Shown here in pieces: positions 23,687 through 31,266 of a stretch of 42,717 bases of DNA (position 1 is its first letter; every line of letters begins with the position of its first letter). Location: contig JADZDN010000206.1 of assembly GCA_020851015.1 (NCBI GenBank), positions 1-42,717 on the forward strand, given 5' to 3'. Source of the stretch: Alphaproteobacteria bacterium (lineage in GTDB: Bacteria; Pseudomonadota; Alphaproteobacteria; JAEULC01). The notes under the pieces are model-generated. The model was not told the origin of the DNA. It made no database searches and saw only the letters and a program-made list of their open reading frames with translations. Position numbers and translations under genes: made by a program.

Positions 23687-25297
23687 CTATAGCCGGTCGA
23701 CCGGGCAGAAGGCCAGCGGCTCCTTCTCGTTGAGGTCGAGATGCGGCCGCATGGGAAGGCATCCCGACATCCGTATCTTGAGGCCGAACGCGGTCAGCGC
23801 ATCGATCGCGCGTTGCGTCTCGAACCGGGTGCGGAACAGCACGAAGATCGGGCCGGCATGCGCCGCGATGCGCTCGCGCATCGCCTCGATATGCCGGTTC
23901 GGCTGGGAGGGCCCGACGAACCAACCTTCGACCCGCAGGAACGGGATTTCCGGCGGAAAGAAAGGAACGACATAGCCAAGGGGCTCGGCCCCCGCCAGCA
24001 GCACCATCGTCCGCCCCGGCTCGACCAGCGGCGGCGGCTTGACCCCGAAGAAGTCGTCGGCCCAAGGCACCCGGCCCCAGCTCGCGGGCTGGGTCGTCAG
24101 CAGGAAAGCCGCCGCCGCCGCGCCCAGGGCCGCGCCATGCACCCAGCGCGTCAGGGCGAAGCGGTCGGCCAGGACCAGGATCAGCAGCGGGGCCAGCATC
24201 TCCAGCGGCACCAGGTAGCGGTAGACGCCGAACAGCTTCAGCCAGACCAGGTAGGCCACGGCCGCGGTCGCCAGCAGGAGGTTGGCCGGATGGCGATCCG
24301 CTAGCGTGACGGCGCCCGGACCCGTCCAGCGGCGCTTCAGGGGCCAGGCGGCTACCGCGAGCAGCGCTAGCGCGTAAAGAACCGGCGCACGCAGGTCGAA
24401 AAACTCGGCCTCGCCCACCAGCTTCGGATCGCCGGTGAACACGAAGGGATAGGCGACGACTTCCCACCACGAGCGGGGCAGCATGCCGCGGTTGACGTAA
24501 TCCGCCTCGATCGCCCAGGGCGACTTGAAATACTGGTTGTAGTAGGGAAACAGCGGGTTGGCGTAGTCCCGCCACATGCGCCAGATCCACCACCCGCCGG
24601 TCGCGGCGATGCCGGCCAGCACGCCGAGGCCATAGCAGAACGACAGCAGGAAGCGGCGAACGAGCGTGGTCGTCACCAGCAGGAGCGCCGCGCAGGCGCC
24701 GATCGCGAAGACGATCGCCGGTTGCTTCAGACCGGCGCCCAGCCCGGCCAACAGCCCCATCGCCGCCGCCAGGCTCAACGCACGGGCAACGGGCGATTCA
24801 ACGAGGTGGCGATAGTAGAGGACAAGGCCGAGCAGCGAGCCCAGGCTGAACAGGCTGATCAGATTGTCGTGGAAGGTCGTGCCCAGTTCGGACACGGCCA
24901 TGGCGCCGGCCATGCCCAGCAGCGCGGTCGCGACGGAGGCCCAGCGCCGCACGACCGGCCGCGCGGTGGCCAGCAGCCGCCAGGCCAGCGCCAGCACCAC
25001 GATGAAATTGAGCCCCTGCAGCAGGCCCATCGCGAAGCCAACGGCGCGCGGCGGCAGGGTGGTGACAAGCGCGTAGAAGGGCAGGTCCGACAGCGGATTG
25101 TAGAAGGTGGCGTGATGCGCGACCGCCAGGTCGAAGCCGCGCCGCCCATGCAGCAGCGCGTAGGCGTTGTAGAAGTGGTAGTTCCGCAGGTCCCAGTTGG
25201 CGTCCTGGCCGAGCCAGACCGAGACCAGGCCGCAACATGCCGGAACGGCGATGGCCAACCCGTAGAGAACCGCGCCCGGTCGCGCGGCGTCGTTCAA
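23687..25297 (-). CDS. Multi-pass GT-C-like membrane glycosyltransferase
   Basis: 536 residues from a TTG at 25297. An ATG at 25423 is in frame but lies inside the preceding small gene, so the start is uncertain. About ten to twelve membrane helices are seen. The first periplasmic loop carries an acidic aromatic motif, GQDANWDLRNYHFYNAYALL, at about 24-43, where GT-C glycosyltransferases keep their catalytic Asp. The Trp/Tyr-rich loops (WWIWRMWRDYANPLFPYYN) and a soluble C-terminal domain of about 130 residues (with RTMVLLAGAEPLGYV) are also GT-C-like. Such enzymes take sugar from a polyprenyl-phosphate donor and add it to a glycan on the periplasmic side. It lies 102 bases upstream of gtrB-like and gtrA-like genes on the same strand, the position of the specific transferase in gtr cassettes. 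No named family could be confirmed by eye. Confidence 0.75.
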   Translation of the reverse strand: MNDAARPGAVLYGLAIAVPACCGLVSVWLGQDANWDLRNYHFYNAYALLHGRRGFDLAVAHHATFYNPLSDLPFYALVTTLPPRAVGFAMGLLQGLNFIVVLALAWRLLATARPVVRRWASVATALLGMAGAMAVSELGTTFHDNLISLFSLGSLLGLVLYYRHLVESPVARALSLAAAMGLLAGLGAGLKQPAIVFAIGACAALLLVTTTLVRRFLLSFCYGLGVLAGIAATGGWWIWRMWRDYANPLFPYYNQYFKSPWAIEADYVNRGMLPRSWWEVVAYPFVFTGDPKLVGEAEFFDLRAPVLYALALLAVAAWPLKRRWTGPGAVTLADRHPANLLLATAAVAYLVWLKLFGVYRYLVPLEMLAPLLILVLADRFALTRWVHGAALGAAAAAFLLTTQPASWGRVPWADDFFGVKPPPLVEPGRTMVLLAGAEPLGYVVPFFPPEIPFLRVEGWFVGPSQPNRHIEAMRERIAAHAGPIFVLFRTRFETQRAIDALTAFGLKIRMSGCLPMRPHLDLNEKEPLAFCPVDRL

Positions 25298-25325
25298 GAC
25301 GGGCGCTTTCGGCTGGATTCCCGGC

Positions 25326-25544
25326 TCACGACCGGGCAGCCGTCGCTTCTTCGGTGGCGGCAGCCGCCATGCGCTGCCACTCCCCACAGGCGGCCGTGCT
25401 GACGGTGCGGGGAAACTTCCCATCGGGGTGCCGGGCGGTCACCACCGGCGGATAGCGCCGGCACTCGCCGTGGGGCCCGCGCTCGCGCACGCCCTCCCCG
25501 ATCCAGAAGCGACAGAAATAGCAGGTGCGCCCTTTTTCCTTCAT
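25326..25544 (-). CDS. Small four-cysteine (probable zinc-binding) protein
   Basis: 72 residues. Cys8 and Cys11 (CYFCRFW), Cys28 (GECRRYPP) and Cys53 (ACGEW) form a C-x2-C...C-R-R-x-P-P...C-G-E-W pattern. I know this pattern from many short uncharacterised bacterial and phage proteins, where the four cysteines are expected to bind one zinc. The N-terminus MKEKGRT is basic and the C-terminal 15 residues are Ala/Glu-rich and probably helical. The ATG at 25544 follows no strong ribosome binding site. It is divergent from the signal-peptide protein at 25660, with 115 bases between starts. Its stop lies 28 bases before the preferred start of the membrane transferase on the same strand. The function is unknown. 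Confidence 0.7.
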   Translation of the reverse strand: MKEKGRTCYFCRFWIGEGVRERGPHGECRRYPPVVTARHPDGKFPRTVSTAACGEWQRMAAAATEEATAARS

Positions 25545-25659
25545 GGCCCCGGATTATACGCGGCGAAGCGCCCGCGTCATCCGATTCGGCGTCGAGCCCG
25601 GCGCTTGTGGGGCTCGCCGACGCCGTGCGATCATCGCCCCCGCAACCAGGAAGGACGGC

Positions 25660-26328
25660 ATGCGCCCGCGTCTCCTCGCCCCCGCCATCGTCTTGATTGC
25701 CGCGACGGCCACAGCCGCCACGGTGAACGACTACTACGGCAAATGGAGCCGCGGCGATTGCGGCGAGGAGTGGGTGCTGTTCGCCGACGGAAAAGTGACC
25801 CAGTTCAGCAGCCGCTTCCAGGCAGTCGAGACGGCCGAAAATCCGTCGGCGGTGCGCAAGGCGGCGCCCGCGCCGCGGCCCGCGGCGGCGGCGCCCAAGC
25901 CTCCCGAGCCGGCGAAGGCCGCCGATGCCGCCCCGGCGGCGAAGCCTGCGACCACCGACCCGGCCAACCCGGACCAGCCCCGCAACCCTGCGACGGCGCG
26001 CAAGCTGATCGACAGCGCCGCCCCGCGAAATCCGGCGACGGCCCGCCGGGTCACGGACGCGCCCGCCCAGGGCGCGACGGCCCCGGCCTCGTCGGCTCCC
26101 CCTGCGCCCAAAGCGTCGCCTAAGAGCAAGGAGATGGCGCTGCCGGCGACGTTGAAGCTGGACGGCGACCGGCTGTCGGTGGAAACCCAGGAGCAGGGCC
26201 GCAAGCCGCGCCGCGAGGTCTACGCCATGGCCGACCGGGACACGCTGGTACTCCAGGACACCTACGTGGACGGCCGGCGCATCCCGCCTATCACCCGCGA
26301 CCAGATCACCTACAAGCGTTGCAAGTAG
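25660..26328 (+). CDS. Secreted protein with Pro/Ala-rich linker, unknown function
   Basis: 222 residues from the ATG at 25660, with AGGAAGG five bases upstream. The longer frame from 25525 overlaps the start of the four-cysteine gene and is unlikely. The signal peptide is MRPRLLAPAIVLIAATATAA. Two conserved-looking parts flank a linker. The N-terminal part (21-55) reads VNDYYGKWSRGDCGEEWVLF; the C-terminal part (160-222) has LDGDRLSVETQ, REVYAMADRDTLVLQDTY and a final YKRCK. Together they look like a small beta-barrel with one Cys in each part, perhaps a disulfide. The linker (65-155) is Pro/Ala-rich with two RNPATAR-type repeats. Likely periplasmic. I recognise no family. Confidence 0.65.
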   Translation: MRPRLLAPAIVLIAATATAATVNDYYGKWSRGDCGEEWVLFADGKVTQFSSRFQAVETAENPSAVRKAAPAPRPAAAAPKPPEPAKAADAAPAAKPATTDPANPDQPRNPATARKLIDSAAPRNPATARRVTDAPAQGATAPASSAPPAPKASPKSKEMALPATLKLDGDRLSVETQEQGRKPRREVYAMADRDTLVLQDTYVDGRRIPPITRDQITYKRCK

Positions 26329-26696
26329 ACATCCCCGCCACATTCACCGCGCGCGCGGAACCGGCGAATCCCGGTCCGCGTTCTGGTTGCATGAAGCGCA
26401 AGGCGATCACTGGCGGCTTGTTTCTCGAGCCAGAGGAAGAAGCCCGCTTGCCGGCGCGGCCAGCTCTCGAACTCGTTGGGGCACGCGGTCTGCGCAGGTT
26501 GCGCAGAGGGCCCCGCCCGCTGCGGCGCCAACGCTGGATATCGCGCCATCCATGATCGAAAAACCGCCTTTGGCGAGGTCGTTATCCGACCGAACTCCGG
26601 CAAAATCTCAGAGTTATCCACGCAACCGATCCCGGCTTGGTCGCATTACGCACTCGGTCGGATTCTCACCGGCGCGGCGGCGAGCGGGGTAATTGC
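26329..26696. other. Intergenic region with a possible stress promoter
   Basis: 368 bases without a confident gene. It contains an exact EcfG-type element at 26357-26382 on the plus strand. A possible ORF of 54 codons starts at 26391 (MKRKAITGGLFLEPEEEAR) but has no ribosome binding site. A TTATCCACG sequence near 26614 resembles a single DnaA box; I give it no weight. Confidence 0.4.
26357..26382 (+). promoter_or_regulatory. EcfG-type general stress promoter (target unclear)
   Basis: GGAAC (26357-26361), 17 bases, CGTT (26379-26382). An exact consensus match, but the nearest well-supported gene downstream starts at 26697, about 300 bases away, and a 54-codon ORF at 26391 would be almost leaderless. 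It could also be a chance match. Confidence 0.4.
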
Positions 26697-26915
26697 GTGA
26701 CATCAGTGCTTTATGTCGTGAAGTCGAGAGATCGCTGGAGCGTCGAGGCCGGGGCGGACGTCCTCGGCACCTTTGCCAGCCGACACTCGGCCACCGGCCG
26801 AGCGATCGACGCGGCGGTCGACGCGGGCCTGCAAGGCACGCCTTGCCGGGTTATCGCCCAGGGCGAAAACGAAGCCGATTGGGAAACCCTATGGCCCCCC
26901 GATTGGCGCCGCTAG
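26697..26915 (+). CDS. DUF2188-like small protein
   Basis: 72 residues from the GTG at 26697, chosen because the upstream in-frame part is Arg-rich and unlike the rest. The core reads VLYVVKSRDRWSVEAGADVL, then a helix with TGRAIDAAVDAGLQGTPCRV, then a strand, and ends in WETLWPPDWRR. The order strand, W-x-V, helix with A-I/A-A-x, then V-x-V and a C-terminal W resembles DUF2188, a small alpha/beta domain of unknown function. The match is by eye and moderate. The ribosome binding site is weak (GGGGT). Its stop overlaps by four bases the end of the 56-codon gene on the opposite strand. The nearest promoter candidate is the EcfG-type element about 315 bases upstream. Confidence 0.55.
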   Translation: MTSVLYVVKSRDRWSVEAGADVLGTFASRHSATGRAIDAAVDAGLQGTPCRVIAQGENEADWETLWPPDWRR

Positions 26916-27082
26916 CGTCGTAAATCCCTCGTCGGACCACGGCCCGGATCAACCGGATACCCCACGCCGGCGCCCGAACGTTGAGTCTCCGGCTTGGGCT
27001 CGGTGGATGGGAGCACGGGCGCGGGATACTGGATGGGCCACATGGCGCCGACATAGCGGCGCACGGGCACGGCCGTAACCAT
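26912..27082 (-). CDS. Small Pro-rich protein, 56 aa
   Basis: 56 codons from an ATG at 27082, with a strong AGGAGG six bases upstream on the minus strand. The sequence is MVTAVPVRRYVGAMWPIQ followed by a Pro-rich, polar tail (YPAPVLPSTEPKPE, then YPVDPGRGPTRDLRR). No signal peptide or membrane helix is seen, and it is probably unstructured. Two other minus-strand frames are open over the same bases but lack a ribosome binding site, so this frame is the best choice. It is divergent from nothing nearby: the next upstream gene on this strand is the DUF4142 gene, which ends 82 bases before its start. Function unknown; the evidence for translation is the ribosome binding site alone. Confidence 0.5.
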   Translation of the reverse strand: MVTAVPVRRYVGAMWPIQYPAPVLPSTEPKPETQRSGAGVGYPVDPGRGPTRDLRR

Positions 27083-27163
27083 GGAAGCCCTCCTGCGTAA
27101 CGCTGGAATGGAAAAATGCCCGGCGCCCGCCGGGGTTCCGCGCCGGTACAGGCGGCCGGGAAA

Positions 27164-27745
27164 TCACGCCGCGGTCGATGGGCGCCCTGCCTGCTTGCCG
27201 ACCACGCCGGATACGCGCTTGGCTTGCTCGAGATGCTGCTGCAGCACGGGCAGCTTCGCGGCCGCGTAAGCGCGGACTTCCTTGTCGCCGCCGGCGGTGG
27301 AATGCCGTTCGAACAACTGGACCGCTTTCAGGTGGTCCTTGACTTGGCTTTCCATGTAGGCGCGATCGAAGGCGTCGCCGGAAAGCTGGTCCAGCTGCTC
27401 GCGCAGCTTTGCCTGTTCCGTGCTTGGGGACGGCGCCAGTTGGAGTCCCAGTTGCTGGGCCAGTTCCGCCAATTCGCCGTTGGCCTTGCTATGGTCGGCG
27501 ACCATGTGCTGGGCAAACTCGCGCACGGCCGGGGTCGACGCCTTTGTTGCCGCCAAGCGGCCCAATTCGACTTCGACGAGCCCATCCTGCAACGCCTGCT
27601 TCACGAAATTGGCATCCGCAACCGCGAGCACCGTCGATTCCCGCGCCGACGGCGGCGGCGCGGCGGGCGGGCCAGCCGGCGGCGTCTGGGCCGCTGCCGC
27701 TGTCACGCCTGCCGCCAAGGCTATACAGAAAATCCGTGCATGCAT
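27164..27745 (-). CDS. DUF4142 domain-containing exported protein
   Basis: 193 residues from the ATG at 27745. A signal peptide (MHARIFCIALAAGVTAAAAQ) precedes a Pro/Ala-rich stretch and the DUF4142 domain (41-178). The domain is a ferritin-like four-helix bundle with VADANFVKQALQDGLVEVEL, VREFAQHMVADHSKANGELA, DAFDRAYMESQVKDHLKAVQ and a final LPVLQQHLEQAKR. Conserved His80, His85, His138, His148 and His171 are spread on these helices, as in other family members, but no metal role is established. DUF4142 proteins are periplasmic, and in alphaproteobacteria they often belong to the general stress response. Here an exact EcfG-type promoter lies in the 77-base gap upstream, which agrees. Molecular function unknown. 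Confidence 0.88.
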   Translation of the reverse strand: MHARIFCIALAAGVTAAAAQTPPAGPPAAPPPSARESTVLAVADANFVKQALQDGLVEVELGRLAATKASTPAVREFAQHMVADHSKANGELAELAQQLGLQLAPSPSTEQAKLREQLDQLSGDAFDRAYMESQVKDHLKAVQLFERHSTAGGDKEVRAYAAAKLPVLQQHLEQAKRVSGVVGKQAGRPSTAA

Positions 27746-27779
27746 TTCGGCCGCCACCCACGTGAAGCTCCGCCCAATA

Positions 27780-27805
27780 AACGCCCCATGCGTGGCGGCC
27801 GTTCC
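27780..27805 (-). promoter_or_regulatory. EcfG-type general stress promoter
   Basis: Read on the minus strand: GGAAC (27805-27801), 17 bases, CGTT (27783-27780). An exact consensus match, placed in the short gap directly before the DUF4142 gene that starts at 27745. The leader would be about 25 bases. Confidence 0.7.
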
Positions 27806-27822
27806 GGCGCCAGCCGAAGCGC

Positions 27823-28299
27823 TCAGCAGCCCAATCGGCGCCGGTATTCCCAGGGGCACGGGTTCAGCGTGGAGGTCCACCACTCGAAGGCCGGTCCGGT
27901 CAAGTATCCCGGCCGATTTGGCGCCGGCGCGGAATCCACGCCGGCATTGGGCGCCGACGACGCGAACGCTTGCACCGGCGGCGCGTTCTGGGCGTAGGTC
28001 GTGCCGTTGGGCTGCAGCGTGACGGCATTGGTCGCGCCATAGGGTGTGGGTGCGCCGAACAGTCCGCCGATGCCGGCGGGGTCGATGCTGAGACCGCTCT
28101 CGCCGCCCATCGAGCCCGGCGGAACTTTGACGTCCGTGCGCAGCGCGCCGCTGGCGGCGCCGGGATAGCTGGCGGTGACGCCCGCCGGGGAAACGACCCT
28201 CACGTTTGCATTCGTGTCGGCGTGCCTGGGCAGATCGGCCGCGTTTGCCGTGCCGGTCGTCAGCGCGAGCGCGAGACCGATTCCGTAAAGCCATTTCAT
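27823..28299 (-). CDS. Exported protein of unknown function, 158 aa
   Basis: 158 residues from the ATG at 28299, with AGGAGG and a 7-base spacer; the frame is open to 28335. The signal peptide is MKWLYGIGLALALTTGTANA, cut before ADLPR. The mature part is low in charged residues and rich in Gly, Pro, Ala and Asn (GALRTDVKVPPGSMGGESGL, then GIGGLFGAPTPYGATNAVTL) and seems largely non-globular. It ends in a Trp/Cys-containing segment FEWWTSTLNPCPWEYRRRLG with two cysteines near the C-terminus. I recognise no domain. It is upstream of the DUF4142 gene on the same strand, but that gene has its own promoter. It is divergent from the GH17 gene at 28451. Confidence 0.6.
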   Translation of the reverse strand: MKWLYGIGLALALTTGTANAADLPRHADTNANVRVVSPAGVTASYPGAASGALRTDVKVPPGSMGGESGLSIDPAGIGGLFGAPTPYGATNAVTLQPNGTTYAQNAPPVQAFASSAPNAGVDSAPAPNRPGYLTGPAFEWWTSTLNPCPWEYRRRLGC

Positions 28300-28450
28300 G
28301 TCCAATCCTCCTGGCAATAGAGGGTCCTGGAACAACGTGTGGGTGAAGGGCGGGTTTCGCTATGCGCCAGGGCGCAGGGCGGAACTGTCGGCACCGCATG
28401 GCTGGGCCATCGCGACCGGCGATTGAATCCGCGCGGTCGCCAGGGGTATT

Positions 28451-30241
28451 TTGCTGGCCGCGGGCCGCGGCGTCGGCGGTCGCGTCCGTCGTGAGGGCAG
28501 TCCCATCCAATCAGATCAAGCAGGCATTGCCCGCGTTTGGCTAAGCGCGATCGCCGCCGCGGCGGTGGCTGTCCTGGCCAATTTCGCCCTGTGGCATGCG
28601 GCCAATGGACCGGTCGCCATCGCGTGGCCCGGCGGCGGCGAGGCGTTGCAAAGCGTGTCGTTCGCGCCGTTCCGCCGCGACCAGAGCCCGTTGCTCAACC
28701 GCTATCCCTCGACCGCGCAGATCGAGGAGGACCTGGCCTCGCTCAAGGGCCGCACCCGTGGCGTGCGCACCTATACGGCGACCGAAGGACTCGATGCGGT
28801 GCCGCGCCTCGCCGGCAAGTACGGCATGAAGGTGACGCACGGCGCGTGGCTCAGCTTCGACCATCAGCGCAACGAGGTCGAGACGAAAGCCCTGATCGAC
28901 CAGGCGAACGCAAGTCCGGATACGATCGCGCGCGTCATCGTCGGCAACGAGGTGCTGCTGCGCGGGGACCTCCGGCCCGACCAGCTTGCGCCGCTGATCC
29001 GGCGCGTGCGCCAGGCGATCAAGCAACCCGTCTCCTATGCCGACGTGTGGGAAGTCTGGGTGCGCCATCCCGAGCTGGCGAGGGAGGTCGACTACATCAC
29101 CGTGCATTTCCTGCCCTACTGGGAGGACGATCCGGTCGACGTCGCCGGCAGCATGGGGCACATCCTGCACATCTACGGGCTCGTCAAGCAGGCCTTCCCC
29201 GACAAGCCGATCCTGATCGGCGAGGTCGGCTGGCCCAGCGCGGGGCGCGCCCGCGAGCGCGCCGTGCCCGGCCGCGCGGAGCAGGCGCGGTTCCTTGCCG
29301 CGTTCACCGCCCTCGCCCGCGACAAGGGGCTCGACTACAACATCGTCGAAGCCTTCGACCAGCCCTGGAAGACCGCGCATGAAGGCACGGTCGGCGGCAA
29401 CTGGGGCATCGTCGACGCCGAGCGGCAGCCGAAATTCGCACTCGGCCAGCCGGTCGTCGAGCGCCCGTCCTGGCAGTTGGAAGCTGGCGGCGCGGCGTTG
29501 CTGGGCGTGCTCGCGACGTTTTTCGCCGCGCGCCAGCGCCCAGGCCCGGCCGGTCAGCTTGCTTTGGCTCTTCTGGCCCAGGCGCTGGCAAGCATGCTGG
29601 CGATCGGCGCGCGCGCCGGCGTGGCGCAATGGCACGATAAGGCACTGCTGGCCGGCCCGGCGATCCAGTTCGGCATGCAGGCGGCGCTGGCTACGTTGCT
29701 GTTTGGCGAGGCGGCAGCGCGCCTGAACGCGCCGCCGGGACCGGTAACGCTGCGCAGCCCGGGATCGACGCTGGCCGAGCCCGGCGACAGCCGATGGCGG
29801 GACTGGCTCATGCTGGTATTCACGATTCTCGCCCTTATCGAGACCTGGCGCCTGGCGCTGCGCATCGACCTTCCCGGCGTGCGGGAATGGGTCAACCGCC
29901 TGCCTGACGGCCTGTTATCCTGGCTGCACGTGGTGCTGGACGGGCGCTTCCGCGACTTCCCGATCCCGGAATTCCTGGTGCCCAGCCTGGGGCTCGCGGC
30001 GGTGCTGCTGACCCTCGCGGCGTTCGGGCGGCGCCCGGCGCTTCCCCCCAGTGCGTTCCCCCGGCTCGACGGCGCGCTGGCCGCGCTGCTGCTGGCAGGC
30101 GCGGCCCTGCTGCAGATTGCCGAACGCTTCGACAATCGCGAAGCCATGGCATGGGGCGTCATCGCCGCGGCGCTTGCGCTGCCGCCGCTTGGCGCCGCGG
30201 TGGCGGGCGCGCGGCGGCGACGCGGCGCGCAGACGGATTAG
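28451..30241 (+). CDS. ndvC: NdvC-like membrane-bound GH17 beta-1,3-glucan transglycosylase
   Basis: 596 residues from a TTG at 28451, preceded by AGGGG; no ATG or GTG lies between it and the first helix. A membrane anchor (29-49) is followed by a periplasmic GH17 domain (about 65-345) with the acid/base in VIVGNEV (Glu167) and the nucleophile in IGEVGWPS (Glu258). Seven or eight membrane helices follow (about 350-590). There is no GT2 domain. The GH17 part is clearly related to that of the NdvB-like protein at 11365: both share RTYxA, VGNE, WPS and VEAFDQPWK-type motifs. In Bradyrhizobium ndvC lies near ndvB and helps form beta-1,6 branches or linkages in cyclic beta-glucans, and the same use is likely here. 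It is convergent with the epimerase gene, with only six bases between stops. Confidence 0.85.
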   Translation: MLAAGRGVGGRVRREGSPIQSDQAGIARVWLSAIAAAAVAVLANFALWHAANGPVAIAWPGGGEALQSVSFAPFRRDQSPLLNRYPSTAQIEEDLASLKGRTRGVRTYTATEGLDAVPRLAGKYGMKVTHGAWLSFDHQRNEVETKALIDQANASPDTIARVIVGNEVLLRGDLRPDQLAPLIRRVRQAIKQPVSYADVWEVWVRHPELAREVDYITVHFLPYWEDDPVDVAGSMGHILHIYGLVKQAFPDKPILIGEVGWPSAGRARERAVPGRAEQARFLAAFTALARDKGLDYNIVEAFDQPWKTAHEGTVGGNWGIVDAERQPKFALGQPVVERPSWQLEAGGAALLGVLATFFAARQRPGPAGQLALALLAQALASMLAIGARAGVAQWHDKALLAGPAIQFGMQAALATLLFGEAAARLNAPPGPVTLRSPGSTLAEPGDSRWRDWLMLVFTILALIETWRLALRIDLPGVREWVNRLPDGLLSWLHVVLDGRFRDFPIPEFLVPSLGLAAVLLTLAAFGRRPALPPSAFPRLDGALAALLLAGAALLQIAERFDNREAMAWGVIAAALALPPLGAAVAGARRRRGAQTD

Positions 30242-30247
30242 TCCGCC

Positions 30248-31252
30248 CTAGGATGCGCGGCGCAGCATCGATGGCTGGGCCGTGATCTGGTCCCAGATCC
30301 AGCGATAGGTCTTTTCCATGCCGTCCTCGAGCCGGATCGACGGTTCCCACTGCAGCTTCTCGAGGATCATCGCGTTGTCGGAATTGCGGCCACGCACGCC
30401 CTTCGGCGCGTCGAGCTTGTAGCTGCGCTTGAGGGTGATGCCGGCGATCTTCTCGACGATGTCGACCAGGCGGTTGATCGACACCAGCTCGGACGAGCCC
30501 AGGTTCATCGGCTCGCGGATCGTGCTGCCCATGATCGCCATGCTGCCGGTCAGGCAGTCGTCGATGTACATGAAGCTGCGGGTCTGCTCGCCGTCGCCCC
30601 AGATTTCGATCGCGTGCTTGCCCGTGAGCTTGGCCTGGATGACCTTGCGGCACATGGCCGCCGGCGCCTTCTCGCGCCCGCCGTCCCAGGTGCCGAACGG
30701 GCCGTAGACGTTGTGGAAGCGCGCCATGCGCGTCTCGACGCCGTAATCCTCGCGGAAATGCCGGCACATGCGCTCGGAGAACAGCTTCTCCCAGCCGTAG
30801 CCGTCCTCGGGCATCGCGGGATAGGCGTCGGCCTCCTTGAGCGCCGTCACGTCGGCCGCGGTCTGCTTGTCGGCGGCGTAGACGCAGGCCGACGAGGCGT
30901 AGAAGTAGCGCGCGACCTCGGCCTCGCGCGCGGCCATCAGCAGGTGCGTGTTGATCAGCACCGACAGCATGCACTCGGCCTTGTGGGTCTCGATGAAGCC
31001 CATGCCGCCCATGTCGGCGGCCAGGTTGTAGATGCGCGAAACGCCGGCCACCGCCGTGCGGCAGTTGGCCAGGCTCTTCAGGTCGAGCACGCGGTTGTCC
31101 GCCTCGCGGAAGACCTGGTACCACTCGCCGATCGGCTTGATGTCGACCGCGCGCACGTTGCGGTGCCCCCGCGCCAGGAGCCGCGCCACCAGGTGGCCGC
31201 CGATGAAGCCGCCGGCGCCGGCGACCAGGATCATGTCGTCTTGGTTGCTCAT
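30248..31252 (-). CDS. GDP-mannose 3,5-epimerase-like NAD-dependent epimerase
   Basis: 334 residues from the ATG at 31252. An extended short-chain dehydrogenase fold: GAGGFIGG at 12-19 binds NAD, SSACVY at 120-125 and YGWEK at 152-156 (Tyr152, Lys156). It follows plant GDP-mannose 3,5-epimerase unusually closely: ARFHNVYGPFGTWDGGREKA, IWGDGEQTRSFMYIDDC and GVRGRNSDNAMILEKL have direct counterparts there. The catalytic Cys of the plant enzyme matches Cys123. The reaction would turn GDP-D-mannose into GDP-L-galactose or GDP-L-gulose. In bacteria such proteins supply unusual surface-glycan sugars, so the exact product is inferred. It lies 14 bases after the nucleotide-sugar dehydrogenase gene on the same strand, which suggests a two-gene operon. 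The frame stays open upstream through that gene, but this is a shadow. Confidence 0.85.
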   Translation of the reverse strand: MSNQDDMILVAGAGGFIGGHLVARLLARGHRNVRAVDIKPIGEWYQVFREADNRVLDLKSLANCRTAVAGVSRIYNLAADMGGMGFIETHKAECMLSVLINTHLLMAAREAEVARYFYASSACVYAADKQTAADVTALKEADAYPAMPEDGYGWEKLFSERMCRHFREDYGVETRMARFHNVYGPFGTWDGGREKAPAAMCRKVIQAKLTGKHAIEIWGDGEQTRSFMYIDDCLTGSMAIMGSTIREPMNLGSSELVSINRLVDIVEKIAGITLKRSYKLDAPKGVRGRNSDNAMILEKLQWEPSIRLEDGMEKTYRWIWDQITAQPSMLRRAS

Positions 31253-31266
31253 GATGGGGTCCAGGG

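Noticed and set aside
26605..26630. DnaA box-like TTATCCACG, possible replication origin
   Set aside because: A single imperfect box with no cluster, no dnaA or gidA neighbours and no AT-rich unwinding region.
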